Origin: Sphingomonas sp. UNC305MFCol5.2
Lineage (GTDB): Bacteria > Pseudomonadota > Alphaproteobacteria > Sphingomonadales > Sphingomonadaceae
Direction: 5' to 3'
Assembly: GCF_000712135.1 (NCBI RefSeq)
Contig: NZ_JOOE01000004.1
Span: forward strand, 64,501 to 128,500
Length of the DNA stretch: 64,000 bases
Shown here: in pieces, positions 18,388 through 26,033 of the stretch
Layout: each line of letters opens with the position of its first letter
How positions within the stretch are numbered: the first letter of the stretch is position 1
Notes under the pieces: model-generated
The model's database searches: none
Told to the model about the DNA's origin: nothing
What the model saw: only the letters and a program-made list of their open reading frames with translations
Position numbers and translations under genes: made by a program

Positions 18388-18654
18388 ATGCCGCCGGTGG
18401 AAACAAACGCAGAGGCAATTGCGCTCCAGGCCCTGGTCTGGACGCTCGGCGATCCGGCGCGCGCGGCGCGGCTGCTGGACCTGACCGGCCTCGATCCCGC
18501 AGGGTTGCGCGCCCGTGCCGGCGAGCCTTTGTTGCTCGCGGCGACGCTCGGGTTTCTCGAGGCGCATGAGCCCGATCTCGTCGCCTGTGCCGAGGCGCTG
18601 TCGATCAAGCCGGCCGATCTCGTCGCCTCCCGCGCGGAGCTCGAACGCGCATGA
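18388..18654 (+). CDS. DUF3572 family protein
   Basis: Small 88-residue, mostly helical protein (MPPVETNAEAIALQALVWTL, later LAATLGFLEAHEPDLV and the terminal IKPADLVASRAELE). It matches the alphaproteobacterial DUF3572 family, which is regularly found beside divK. No function is known. Its stop overlaps the next start by 4 nt (ATGA), so it is coupled to the HAD gene. Confidence 0.85.
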   Translation: MPPVETNAEAIALQALVWTLGDPARAARLLDLTGLDPAGLRARAGEPLLLAATLGFLEAHEPDLVACAEALSIKPADLVASRAELERA

Positions 18655-19286
18655 AACCGCTGCTGATCACCGATTGCGACGAAGTCCTGCTCCACATGGT
18701 CCGCCATTTCGGCGTGTGGCTCGACGAAGCGCATGACATCGACTTCACGCCCAATGGCGGCGATTTCGCCACATCCATGCGCCACCGCGGCGATCAGGCC
18801 TTGGTCGAACGCACGCAGATGTGGGCGTTGCTCGACGGCTTCTTCCCCGCCGAGATGGATCGCCAGACGTTGGTGCCGCACGCTCGCGAGGCGCTGGCGG
18901 CGCTCGCCGAACATGCCGAGATCGTCGTGCTCACCAATCTCGGCGATCATTGCCGCGAGCATCGCATCGCCCAGCTCGCTACCCACGGCATCGCGCACCG
19001 CGTCGAGTGCAACCAGGGGCCCAAGGGGCCGCCGGTGGCGCGGCTCGTTGCCGAGCTCGGCGCGCCCGTCACGGTGTTCGTCGACGATCTCGCGGTCCAT
19101 CACGAATCGGTCGCCGAGCATACACCGCAGGTCCACCGTCTCCACATGATCGCCGAGCCGAGCCTCGCGCCCGCTGTCCCGGCCGCACCGCATGCGCATG
19201 CCCGGATCGACGATTGGCGCGAAGCGGGCGACTGGATCGCGGCGCGTTTCGCGGCGGGCTTGACCGCCGATGCCACCGGTGGTTGA
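18651..19286 (+). CDS. HAD-superfamily hydrolase
   Basis: A 211-residue hydrolase, probably a phosphatase. Haloacid dehalogenase motifs: motif I TDCDEVL (nucleophile D8, acid/base D10), motif II VLTNL, motif III Lys in GPKGPPV and motif IV VFVDDLAVH. The cap is a small helical insertion after motif I. It is translationally coupled to the DUF3572 gene before it, and RidA follows 7 bp downstream. The substrate cannot be assigned. Confidence 0.83.
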   Translation: MKPLLITDCDEVLLHMVRHFGVWLDEAHDIDFTPNGGDFATSMRHRGDQALVERTQMWALLDGFFPAEMDRQTLVPHAREALAALAEHAEIVVLTNLGDHCREHRIAQLATHGIAHRVECNQGPKGPPVARLVAELGAPVTVFVDDLAVHHESVAEHTPQVHRLHMIAEPSLAPAVPAAPHAHARIDDWREAGDWIAARFAAGLTADATGG

Positions 19287-19293
19287 TCGCGGC

Positions 19294-19761
19294 ATGACTC
19301 AGGAAATCGATGCGAAGCTGGCCGAGCTCGGCCTCTCCCTCCCCGAAGCAGCGGCTCCGGTCGCGGCCTATGTCCCCGCTGTCGAGGCGGGCGGCCTGCT
19401 CCACGTGTCCGGCCAGCTCCCGTTCCTCGACGGTCAGTTGATGACCGGGCGGCTCGGTGAGGATCGCGATCTCGAATATGGCCAGCAGGCCGCGCAGCGC
19501 TGCGGGCTGATGCTCGTTGCACAAATCAGGAAGGCGCTGGGCGGCGATCTCGATCGGGTCGAGCGCATCGTGAAGCTCGGCGTGTTCGTCAATTCGACCG
19601 GGAGTTTCACTGATCAGCCCAAGGTCGCCAATGGCGCGTCGGAGCTGATGCAGGCGCTGTTCGGCGAGGCCGGCCGGCACGCGCGCAGTGCAGTGGGCGT
19701 GCCTGCCTTGCCGCTCAACGCGGTGGTCGAGGTCGACGCGGTAGTAGCGATCCGCCGCTGA
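19294..19761 (+). CDS. RidA/YjgF-family protein
   Basis: A 155-residue member of the Rid family, which includes enamine/imine deaminases that remove reactive intermediates such as 2-aminoacrylate. The start MTQEIDAKLAEL at 19294 follows the HAD stop codon by 7 bp. Family landmarks: GGLLHVSGQLPFLDG, KLGVFVNST, and ARSAVGVPALPLNAVVEVDAV, in which the Arg aligns with the substrate-carboxylate Arg of RidA. Its length matches the longer RidA subgroup. Substrate not proven. Confidence 0.88.
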   Translation: MTQEIDAKLAELGLSLPEAAAPVAAYVPAVEAGGLLHVSGQLPFLDGQLMTGRLGEDRDLEYGQQAAQRCGLMLVAQIRKALGGDLDRVERIVKLGVFVNSTGSFTDQPKVANGASELMQALFGEAGRHARSAVGVPALPLNAVVEVDAVVAIRR

Positions 19762-19783
19762 CCGCTGTGGCGGTGTAGCAACA

Positions 19784-19796
19784 GTTCGTCACGAAC
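19784..19796. promoter_or_regulatory. Short palindrome in the TorF upstream region
   Basis: GTTCGT-c-ACGAAC is a perfect 6-bp inverted repeat in the 188-bp region between ridA and the TorF gene. It is not a LexA box (inverted, not direct repeat). It might be an operator or a weak hairpin; no factor can be named. Confidence 0.35.
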
Positions 19797-19949
19797 GAGC
19801 AACAAAGTAGCAAATATTGTTGTGCGCCGCAGCGGCGTCCGGCAATGATCTTGTGCTGTCTGGAAATCGCGCGGGTTTTGAACCTCATAGACGCGGTGCC
19901 GGCAGCAGCAGGTGGGGACCCTTCGTCACTGAATTTGAAAGGGATTTCC

Positions 19950-20738
19950 ATGCGCTTTTCCATGATCAGCCTGGGCGCTCTCGCGCTCGTCACCGCTGCG
20001 CCCGCGATGGCGCAGGACGAGACCGAGCCCGCTCCCGCTGTCACCGTCAACGGTAGCGCGACCGTCGTAAGCGATTATAAATTCCGCGGCATCTCGCAGA
20101 CTGACGGCAATTTCGCCGTGCAGGGCGGGATCACCGTGAGCCACGAATCGGGCTTCTATGTCAGCGTCTGGGGCTCATCGGTCGACGACTATGTCACTGT
20201 CCACGGCACGGCCCACCAGGAGATCGACCTGATCGCCGGCTTCAAGAAGTCGTTCGACGGCGTGACCTTCGACATCGGGGCGCTCTATTATGTCTATCCG
20301 GGAACCCGGCCCGGTTTCGCCGGCGACAATAGCGCGTCGGACTTTATCGAGCCCTATGTCTCGCTTTCCTACGCGATCGGCCCGGTAACCGCCAAGGCGA
20401 CTGCCAATTACGCGCCGAAGCAGAAGGCGCTTGCGCTCGATCAGGGTGCGACCGGGCTCCTCGACAAGCAGGACAACCTCTATCTCGCGGGCGATCTTTC
20501 GACCTCGATTCCCAACACGCCCCTGGCGCTGACCGCGCATCTCGGTCACACCTTCGGCCCCAGCTGGCTGTCCGGCCCGACGGACGAATATACCGATTGG
20601 GCATTGGGGGCGACCGCGACGTGGAAGTCGCTGACCTTCGGCGTTCAATATGTCGACACCGACACCTTCTTCACCACGCCGAGCGGCAAGAATGCGGCAA
20701 AGGGCGGCGTGATCGGCACGATCGGCGTCAGCTTCTAA
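19950..20738 (+). CDS. TorF-family putative porin
   Basis: Outer-membrane beta-barrel of 262 residues with a signal peptide (MRFSMISLGALALVTAAPAMAQ) and the Gcw_chp/TorF core: VSDYKFRGISQTDGNFAVQGGITV, then repeated amphipathic strands, ending in a C-terminal Phe (IGTIGVSF) typical of barrels inserted by the BAM machinery. The start at 19950 gives a clean signal peptide, and GAAAGGGA lies upstream. TorF proteins have been linked to riboflavin-related uptake in other proteobacteria, but no riboflavin signal precedes this gene. A strong terminator follows. Confidence 0.83.
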   Translation: MRFSMISLGALALVTAAPAMAQDETEPAPAVTVNGSATVVSDYKFRGISQTDGNFAVQGGITVSHESGFYVSVWGSSVDDYVTVHGTAHQEIDLIAGFKKSFDGVTFDIGALYYVYPGTRPGFAGDNSASDFIEPYVSLSYAIGPVTAKATANYAPKQKALALDQGATGLLDKQDNLYLAGDLSTSIPNTPLALTAHLGHTFGPSWLSGPTDEYTDWALGATATWKSLTFGVQYVDTDTFFTTPSGKNAAKGGVIGTIGVSF

Positions 20739-20777
20739 AAGACGGGGAGGGAACGGTCCGCCGTTCTCTTCCGCGCA

Positions 20778-20817
20778 AAAAGGCGCCGGTCCGCAATGCG
20801 CGTGGCCGGCGCCTTTT
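20778..20817. terminator. Bidirectional rho-independent terminator
   Basis: AAAAGGCGCCGG and CCGGCGCCTTTT form a 12-bp stem with a 16-nt loop; A and T tracts flank both sides, so it can end the rightward TorF transcript and the leftward DUF3035 transcript, which converge here. Confidence 0.9.
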
Positions 20818-20830
20818 GTTTCCGGTTCGA

Positions 20831-21244
20831 TTATTGCGGCGTGCTGGCCCGTGCGGCCTGGCCGTCGCCCTGCGGCGCAGCGATGATGTCGCGCGTCGTG
20901 CTGCCCTTGTCGACCACGTTGGTGGTGGGGCTGCCCGCACTGCTGCGCGTGCCGACTTCGGCCGAAGTGCGGCCGGCAGCGTCGAGCGTGGCATTCTCCG
21001 AGGCGCTGCGCGCCTGCGATCCGCCGAACAGGGCGTCGAGCGCCTGGGCGGAAGGATTGGTGTCCTGCGGGCGCGGCGCGCCCGGACGCGGCGGTACCAG
21101 GGCAAAATCGGGCGGGATCACCAAAGGCGCGGCGCGCGCCACGGCGAATTCATCGGGACGGGCGCGGTCGACCCCGCTCTTGCCGCAGGCGGAGAGCGAG
21201 CCCGCGAGCGCGATGCCCGCAGCGACGGTGATCAGCTTACGCAT
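20831..21244 (-). CDS. DUF3035 lipoprotein
   Basis: A 137-residue lipoprotein (lipobox LAGSLSAC). It carries the DUF3035 motif DEFAVARAAPLVIPPDFAL and a PxPG segment, then a Ser/Ala-rich tail with no clear fold. The start at 21244 (MRKLITVAAG) is preferred over 21253, because GGAGA lies at proper distance only from 21244. The start overlaps the end of lspA by 8 nt, so it is the last gene of ileS-lspA-DUF3035; lspA encodes the enzyme that would process its signal. Function unknown. Confidence 0.83.
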   Translation of the reverse strand: MRKLITVAAGIALAGSLSACGKSGVDRARPDEFAVARAAPLVIPPDFALVPPRPGAPRPQDTNPSAQALDALFGGSQARSASENATLDAAGRTSAEVGTRSSAGSPTTNVVDKGSTTRDIIAAPQGDGQAARASTPQ

Positions 21245-21752
21245 TGACTTCATTCTCCACAGCGGGCGCTTGCCCGGCCTTATCGCGCACGAACAGGGCG
21301 CGGATCAACAGGATCAGCACGCCGATGGTAATCGCCGCATCGGCCACATTGAAGACCAAAAAAGGGCGCCACGTCCCGAAATGCAAATCGGCGAAATCGA
21401 CGACATAGCCGAGCCGCGTCCGATCGAGGATATTGCCCAGTGCACCGCCCAGCACCAGGCCGAGCGCGGCCACGTCCGGGCGCTTCTTTTCGCGCAGCAT
21501 CCACCAGAGCACGCCCGCCGCGATCCCCGCGGTCAGCAGCACCAGCAGCCAGCGCATCGTCGCGCCGCTCGCCGGCAGCAGCCCCAGCGACACCCCGACA
21601 TTCTTGACGAACCTGAGGTCGAAGATCGGCAGCACGGTCAGCGACGCGTCCTGCACATTGAGCCCCAGCGGACCGGTCACATAATATTTCGCGCCCTGAT
21701 CGATCAGGAACACGAGCGCCGCGACGAGCAGCCCGAAATGCCAATTCTTCAT
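21237..21752 (-). CDS. lspA: Lipoprotein signal peptidase (signal peptidase II)
   Basis: Inner-membrane aspartyl peptidase that cleaves prolipoproteins after lipidation. The 171-residue product has four hydrophobic segments, the GGALGNILDR motif with the first catalytic Asp and VFNVADAAITIG with the second. The start (21752) shares one base with the ileS stop codon (TGATG), which fixes MKNWHFG as the N-terminus and shows coupling. The ileS-lspA order is widely conserved. Confidence 0.95.
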   Translation of the reverse strand: MKNWHFGLLVAALVFLIDQGAKYYVTGPLGLNVQDASLTVLPIFDLRFVKNVGVSLGLLPASGATMRWLLVLLTAGIAAGVLWWMLREKKRPDVAALGLVLGGALGNILDRTRLGYVVDFADLHFGTWRPFLVFNVADAAITIGVLILLIRALFVRDKAGQAPAVENEVNA

Positions 21753-24676
21753 CAACCCACCACCTCGGCGCAGCGGTCGCACAGCAAGCCGTCCTCCGCA
21801 ACCTCGGGAAGATGTCGCCAGCACCGGCCGCATTTATGGCGTTCGGTGGGCGTTACCGTGACGCTGTCGCCCTGCTCGACCTTCGAGACGATGAACAATT
21901 CGGCGAGTTCGTCGCCTGAGGCCGGCAGATCGGGCACAGTCACTTCGGCCTCGAGGCTCGAACGGATCGTCTTTTCGCGGCGATAGGGCTCGATCGCCTC
22001 GGTCACCGTCTGGCGTAGCGCGCGGATCGCGGTCCAGTCGCCGGTCGTGATTGCCCCCTCGGGCAGCACCGGCCAGTCGAGCAGATGGACCGAACCGTCC
22101 TCGCTCGGGAAGCGTGCCTGCCACACTTCCTCGGCCGTGAAGCTCAGGATCGGCGCGGCATAGCGCACCAAAGCGTGGAACAAAGTGTCGAGCACCGTCC
22201 GATAGGCGCGCCGCTTCGAATCCGTGGCCGCGTCGCAATAGAGGCAGTCCTTGCGGATATCGAAGAAGAAGGCCGACAGATCCTCGTTGGCGAAATCGGT
22301 CAGCGCGCGGCTGTAGCGATTGAACTCGAACGCCTCCGCCGCGGCGCGCAGCTCGGCGTCGAGCTCGGCGAGCCTGGCGAGCACATAGCGCTCGAGCTCG
22401 GGCATCTCGCCGACGGGCAGCTTCTCGGCCTCCTCGAACCCGTCGAGCGCGCCGAGCAGATAGCGGAAGGTGTTGCGCAGTTTCCGGTAGGTGTCGCCGG
22501 TGCCGGCGAGCACTTCCTTGCCGATGCGCACGTCCTCGAAATAATCGGTCTGCGCGACCCAGAGGCGCAGGATGTCCGCGCCGCTCTCGCCGATGATTTT
22601 CAGCGGATCGACGACGTTGCCGAGCGACTTCGACATCTTGCGGCCATTGCCGTCGAGCGCGAAGCCGTGGGTGAGCACCGCTCCGTAAGGCGCGCGGCCG
22701 CGCGTGCCGCAGCTTTCGAGCAGCGACGACTGGAACCAGCCGCGATGCTGGTCCGAGCCTTCGAGATACAGGTCGGCGCGGACATCTTCGCCATAGCGCG
22801 CCTCGACCACGAAGGCATGCGTCGAGCCGGAGTCGAACCACACGTCGAGAATGTCGGTGATCACTTCGTAATCGGCGAGGTCGTAGCGTTCGCCGAGCAG
22901 GGCCTGGTGGTCGGCCTGGAACCAGGCATCGGCACCGCCATTGGTGAAGGCCTGCAGGATGCGGGCGTTGACCTCCGGGTCGCGGAGATAATCGCCGGTG
23001 GCGCGGTTGACGTAGAGCGCGATCGGCACGCCCCAGGCGCGCTGGCGGCTGATCACCCAGTCGGGGCGGCCCTCGACCATCGAACGGATGCGGTTGATCG
23101 AGCGCTCGGGCACCCAGCGGGTGGTTTCGATTGCGTCGAGCGCGATGCCGCGGAGAGTGGCGCCATTCGACTCCCTCTCCCCTTCAGGGGAGAGGGGCAT
23201 ATCCCCGATCGGTGTCGCATGCGGAGAGCCCCCCTCTCCCAACCCTCTCCCCTGAAGGGGAGAGGGCTTTTGCGCTCCATCCATCGGGATGAACCATTGC
23301 GGCGTCGCGCGGAAGATGATCTTGGCCTTGCTCCGCCAGCTGTGCGGATAGCTGTGCGCGAAATCGTCGGTTGCGGCGAGCAAGGCGCCCGCTTCGCGCA
23401 GATCGGTGCAGATCGGGCCGTCCGAGGCGACGAACTTCTTGTTGATCACCGAACCCTGGCCGCCGAGCCACAGCCAGTCGGCGCGGTACATGCCCGCGCC
23501 GTCGACCGCGAACACCGGATCGATCCCGTGCGCTTTGCACAGCAGGAAGTCGTCCTCGCCATGGTCCGGCGCCATATGGACGAGGCCGGTGCCGGTGTCG
23601 GTGGTGACGAAGTCGCCGGGCAGGAACGGGCGCGGTTTGGCGAAGAAGCCGCCGAGATGATGCATCGGGTGGCGGGCGACGGCGCCGGCGAGGTCGGAGC
23701 CCTTGCCACGCCAGACAGGCTTGAACGGAGTCTCATCCGGAGTGAAGGAGGTCCTTCCCCTGAAATCGCCCGGCTGGCCGCGATCAAAAAGCTCCGCCGC
23801 GACGATGACGGTGCCTTCCCAAACGGTTTTAAGGTTGCCCGTATTGGCCGGTAGTGACTTGTCGATCAGTGCGAGCTGCCTGCCCTTGTAGGCGACATAA
23901 TCCAAGTCCGGTCCATAGGCGAGCGCCTGGTTCACCGGGATCGTCCACGGCGTGGTCGTCCAGATCACTGCATGCGCGCCGACCAGCTCGGGCGCGTTCG
24001 GCGCCTCGACGATCTCGAACGACACGTCGATCTGCGTCGACACCACGTCCTCATATTCGACCTCGGCCTCGGCCAGCGCAGTCTTCTCGACCGGGGACCA
24101 CATCACCGGCTTGGCGCCGCGATAGAGCTGGCCGCTCTCGGCGAACTTCAAGAGCTCGCCGGCGATGATCGCCTCGCTCTGATAGTTCATCGTGAGGTAC
24201 GGCGTGTCCCAGTCGCCCATCACCCCGAGCCGCTCGAACTGGCCGCGCTGCACGGCGACCCATTTCTCGGCATAGGCCCGGCACTCGGCGCGGAAGGCGA
24301 CGGGATCGACTTCGTCCTTGTTGAGCTTCTTGGCGCGATAGGCTTCCTCGACCTTCCACTCGATCGGCAGGCCGTGGCAGTCCCAGCCGGGGACGTAGGG
24401 CGCGTCCTTGCCGAGCAGGGTCTGGCTGCGCACGACGATGTCCTTGAGGATCTTGTTCATCGCATGGCCCATGTGAATGTCGCCATTCGCGTAGGGTGGG
24501 CCGTCGTGGAGCAGGAAGGTCTCGCGGCCCGCGCGGGCCTCGCGCAGCTTTCGATAGAGCCCGATCTTCGCCCAGCGTTCGAGGATCGCCGGTTCCTTTT
24601 GGGCAAGGCCGGCCTTCATGGGGAAATCGGTCTTCGGCAGGAAGACGGTTTCGCGATAGTCTTTTTCGTCGCTCAT
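21752..24676 (-). CDS. ileS: Isoleucyl-tRNA synthetase with in-frame REP-derived insert
   Basis: Charges tRNA-Ile. The 974-residue product shows class I motifs: HIGH equivalent HMGH in PPYANGDIHMGHAMNK, the CP1 editing domain (about 190-400, WTTTPWTIP), KMSKS (GRKMSKSLGN) and a C-terminal zinc site (CGRCW, CDRC). The start MSDEKDYR at 24676 fits family N-termini; an upstream Met at 24715 is less likely. Unusually, about 35 residues (about 464-502) between ATPQWFIPMD and the WVPERSINRIRSM segment are encoded by a palindromic repeat and have no counterpart in normal IleRS; the frame stays open. The rest is intact, so it is probably functional, with the insert forming a surface loop. Confidence 0.95.
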   Translation of the reverse strand: MSDEKDYRETVFLPKTDFPMKAGLAQKEPAILERWAKIGLYRKLREARAGRETFLLHDGPPYANGDIHMGHAMNKILKDIVVRSQTLLGKDAPYVPGWDCHGLPIEWKVEEAYRAKKLNKDEVDPVAFRAECRAYAEKWVAVQRGQFERLGVMGDWDTPYLTMNYQSEAIIAGELLKFAESGQLYRGAKPVMWSPVEKTALAEAEVEYEDVVSTQIDVSFEIVEAPNAPELVGAHAVIWTTTPWTIPVNQALAYGPDLDYVAYKGRQLALIDKSLPANTGNLKTVWEGTVIVAAELFDRGQPGDFRGRTSFTPDETPFKPVWRGKGSDLAGAVARHPMHHLGGFFAKPRPFLPGDFVTTDTGTGLVHMAPDHGEDDFLLCKAHGIDPVFAVDGAGMYRADWLWLGGQGSVINKKFVASDGPICTDLREAGALLAATDDFAHSYPHSWRSKAKIIFRATPQWFIPMDGAQKPSPLQGRGLGEGGSPHATPIGDMPLSPEGERESNGATLRGIALDAIETTRWVPERSINRIRSMVEGRPDWVISRQRAWGVPIALYVNRATGDYLRDPEVNARILQAFTNGGADAWFQADHQALLGERYDLADYEVITDILDVWFDSGSTHAFVVEARYGEDVRADLYLEGSDQHRGWFQSSLLESCGTRGRAPYGAVLTHGFALDGNGRKMSKSLGNVVDPLKIIGESGADILRLWVAQTDYFEDVRIGKEVLAGTGDTYRKLRNTFRYLLGALDGFEEAEKLPVGEMPELERYVLARLAELDAELRAAAEAFEFNRYSRALTDFANEDLSAFFFDIRKDCLYCDAATDSKRRAYRTVLDTLFHALVRYAAPILSFTAEEVWQARFPSEDGSVHLLDWPVLPEGAITTGDWTAIRALRQTVTEAIEPYRREKTIRSSLEAEVTVPDLPASGDELAELFIVSKVEQGDSVTVTPTERHKCGRCWRHLPEVAEDGLLCDRCAEVVG
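23173..23266. repeat. REP-like palindromic element inside ileS
   Basis: Two 24-bp palindromes in inverted arrangement: CCCTCTCC-CCTTCAGG-GGAGAGGG (23173-23196) and its reverse complement (23243-23266), with a further CCCTCTCCC half-site at 23232. The same CCCTCTCC..GGAGAGGG core occurs in the intergenic element at 25988-26031. It is read through in frame by ileS as a Pro/Gly/Glu-rich segment. Confidence 0.85.
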
Positions 24677-24843
24677 GGGTCCGCGCCGATTAGAGGATGG
24701 GCGCACGGAAGTCATCCCTTACGAAAGGACTGCGAGTCGCGCGCTTCGGCAGGTATTTGGATACCGGTTCCTGACGAAGTTGACGGTCCCACCTGCGCAC
24801 GCGCGGGCGCGCGGGTGCGCGCGAGGGCCGAGTATAATGAATA

Positions 24844-24858
24844 GAACATTTCGCGAAC
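24844..24858. promoter_or_regulatory. Second LexA-type box, between ribF and ileS
   Basis: Exact GAAC-ATTTCGC-GAAC, the reverse complement of GTTC-N7-GTTC. Its extended form AGAACATTTCGCGAAC shares AGAACAT-n-TC-nn-GAAC with the reverse strand of the box at 14862-14876. Six bases upstream on the plus strand is a perfect TATAAT (24833-24838) but without a good -35. The nearest minus-strand start is ileS, 168 bp away. No gene of its own is evident. The rest of the 374-bp ribF-ileS gap holds repeat sequence only. Confidence 0.5.
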
Positions 24859-24926
24859 GTGATCGGCCAAATCCTACATTGCAAGGGGGTTCTGCCGGAT
24901 CACGAAAAGGGGGTGAGGCGATAGGC

Positions 24927-25044
24927 CCCTGGCGCGACTGTCACGCCAGCCTCGGGCCAGGGTCCACCGGGAGGCAGCGGAAAGCGGGAGGATCGAATCC
25001 TGCCGACGCGGCTTGGTGGACTCCGGAACAAGTCCGGGGTGACG
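24927..25044. repeat. Composite inverted repeat between ribF and ileS
   Basis: Nested inverted repeats: CCCTGGC (24927) with GCCAGGG (24956), GGTCCACC (24961) with GGTGGA (25015), and a terminal CCGGA-acaag-TCCGG hairpin. The ends look like decayed palindromic intergenic repeats common in sphingomonads. No open frame of credible composition lies here. Confidence 0.55.
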
Positions 25045-25050
25045 AAAGAG

Positions 25051-25974
25051 CTAGCGCAGAAGCGCCCGCGCCTTTGCGGCGTCCGCGTCCATCTGGACCT
25101 TGAGCGCGTCCATCGAATCGAATTTCGCCTCGGGGCGCAAATAGTCGATCAGCGAGACTTCGAGGACCTGATCGTACAGATCGTCGTCAAAGTCGAAGAA
25201 GAAGCTCTCGAGCAGTTCCTCGGGCGGATCGAAGCTCGGGCGGATGCCGAGATTGGCGACGCCGTTCAGCACGCGCCCGTCGGCCAGCCGTCCGCGCACG
25301 GCATAGATGCCGTAAGCGGGGCGCAGATAATTGGCGAGGGACATGTTCGCGGTCGGATAGCTGAGCTCGCGGCCGAGCTTGGCGCCGTGCTGGACAGGCC
25401 CCTCGATCGCGAAGGGGCGGGTGAGCAGCTTCGCGGCGCCGCGCGGATCGCCTGCGCGCAGATAGTCGCGGATCCGGCTCGACGACACGGTCTCGCCGTC
25501 GAGCGTCACCGGCGCGACCACTTCCGCCGAATAGCCGAGTGCGCCGCCCAGTTCGGCGAGCATCGCGACATCGCCTTCTCGCCCCTTGCCGAAGGTGAAG
25601 TCGCCCCCGGTCACCACGCCGCCCACGCCGAGGATCTCGACCAGTTGCCGCTCGGCGAATTCGCGCGCGCTGAGCCCAGCCAGCGCCGCGTCGAAGTGGA
25701 AGACGAGCATCGCATCGACGCCTGCTTCGGCGAACAGCCGCGCGCGCTGGTCGAGCGTGGTCAGCCGGAAGTGCCCCGATCGCGGCTGGAAATAGCGCTT
25801 GGGGTGCGGATCGAAGGTCGCGACGATCGCCGGGCGCCCTTCGGCCCGGGCACGTTCGACCGCGCGGCCGATCACGGCCTGATGCCCGAGGTGAAACCCG
25901 TCGAAATTGCCGAGCGCGACGATCCCGCCGCGAAGATGCGCCGGCACCGGCGAGCCGTTGTCCAGTCGCTCCAT
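25051..25974 (-). CDS. ribF: Bifunctional riboflavin kinase / FAD synthetase
   Basis: Makes FMN from riboflavin and FAD from FMN. The 307-residue product has the N-terminal nucleotidyltransferase (GNFDGFHLGHQAVI, TFDPHPKR, the GGDFTFGKGREGD segment and SSSRIRDYL) and the C-terminal flavokinase domain (GRELSYPTANM, YGIYAVRGR, GVANLGIRPSF, then FFFDFDDDLYDQ). The start MERLDNGSP at 25974 gives normal length. It lies upstream of ileS-lspA as often seen, but a 374-bp gap with repeats and a LexA-like box separates it from ileS. Confidence 0.95.
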   Translation of the reverse strand: MERLDNGSPVPAHLRGGIVALGNFDGFHLGHQAVIGRAVERARAEGRPAIVATFDPHPKRYFQPRSGHFRLTTLDQRARLFAEAGVDAMLVFHFDAALAGLSAREFAERQLVEILGVGGVVTGGDFTFGKGREGDVAMLAELGGALGYSAEVVAPVTLDGETVSSSRIRDYLRAGDPRGAAKLLTRPFAIEGPVQHGAKLGRELSYPTANMSLANYLRPAYGIYAVRGRLADGRVLNGVANLGIRPSFDPPEELLESFFFDFDDDLYDQVLEVSLIDYLRPEAKFDSMDALKVQMDADAAKARALLR

Positions 25975-25987
25975 CGGTGGGGCTATA

Positions 25988-26031
25988 GGGAGAGGGCGGG
26001 TGTTCTGAAAGCCCTCTCCCTTGGGAGAGGG
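25988..26031. repeat. REP-like palindrome between dipeptidase and ribF
   Basis: A 20-bp palindrome CCCTCTCCC-tt-GGGAGAGGG (26012-26031) plus a half-site GGGAGAGGG (25988-25996). Same family as the element inside ileS, here in its usual intergenic place directly after the dipeptidase stop codon. Confidence 0.8.
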
Positions 26032-26033
26032 AA

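Noticed and set aside
19784..19796. GTTCGT/ACGAAC as a LexA box
   Set aside because: It is an inverted repeat with GTTC and GAAC; the LexA box here needs a direct GTTC-N7-GTTC repeat.
24675..25103. Plus-strand frame of 142 codons after the second LexA-like box
   Set aside because: It runs through palindromic repeat and antisense ribF, has no ribosome binding site at its internal Met and no protein-like composition.
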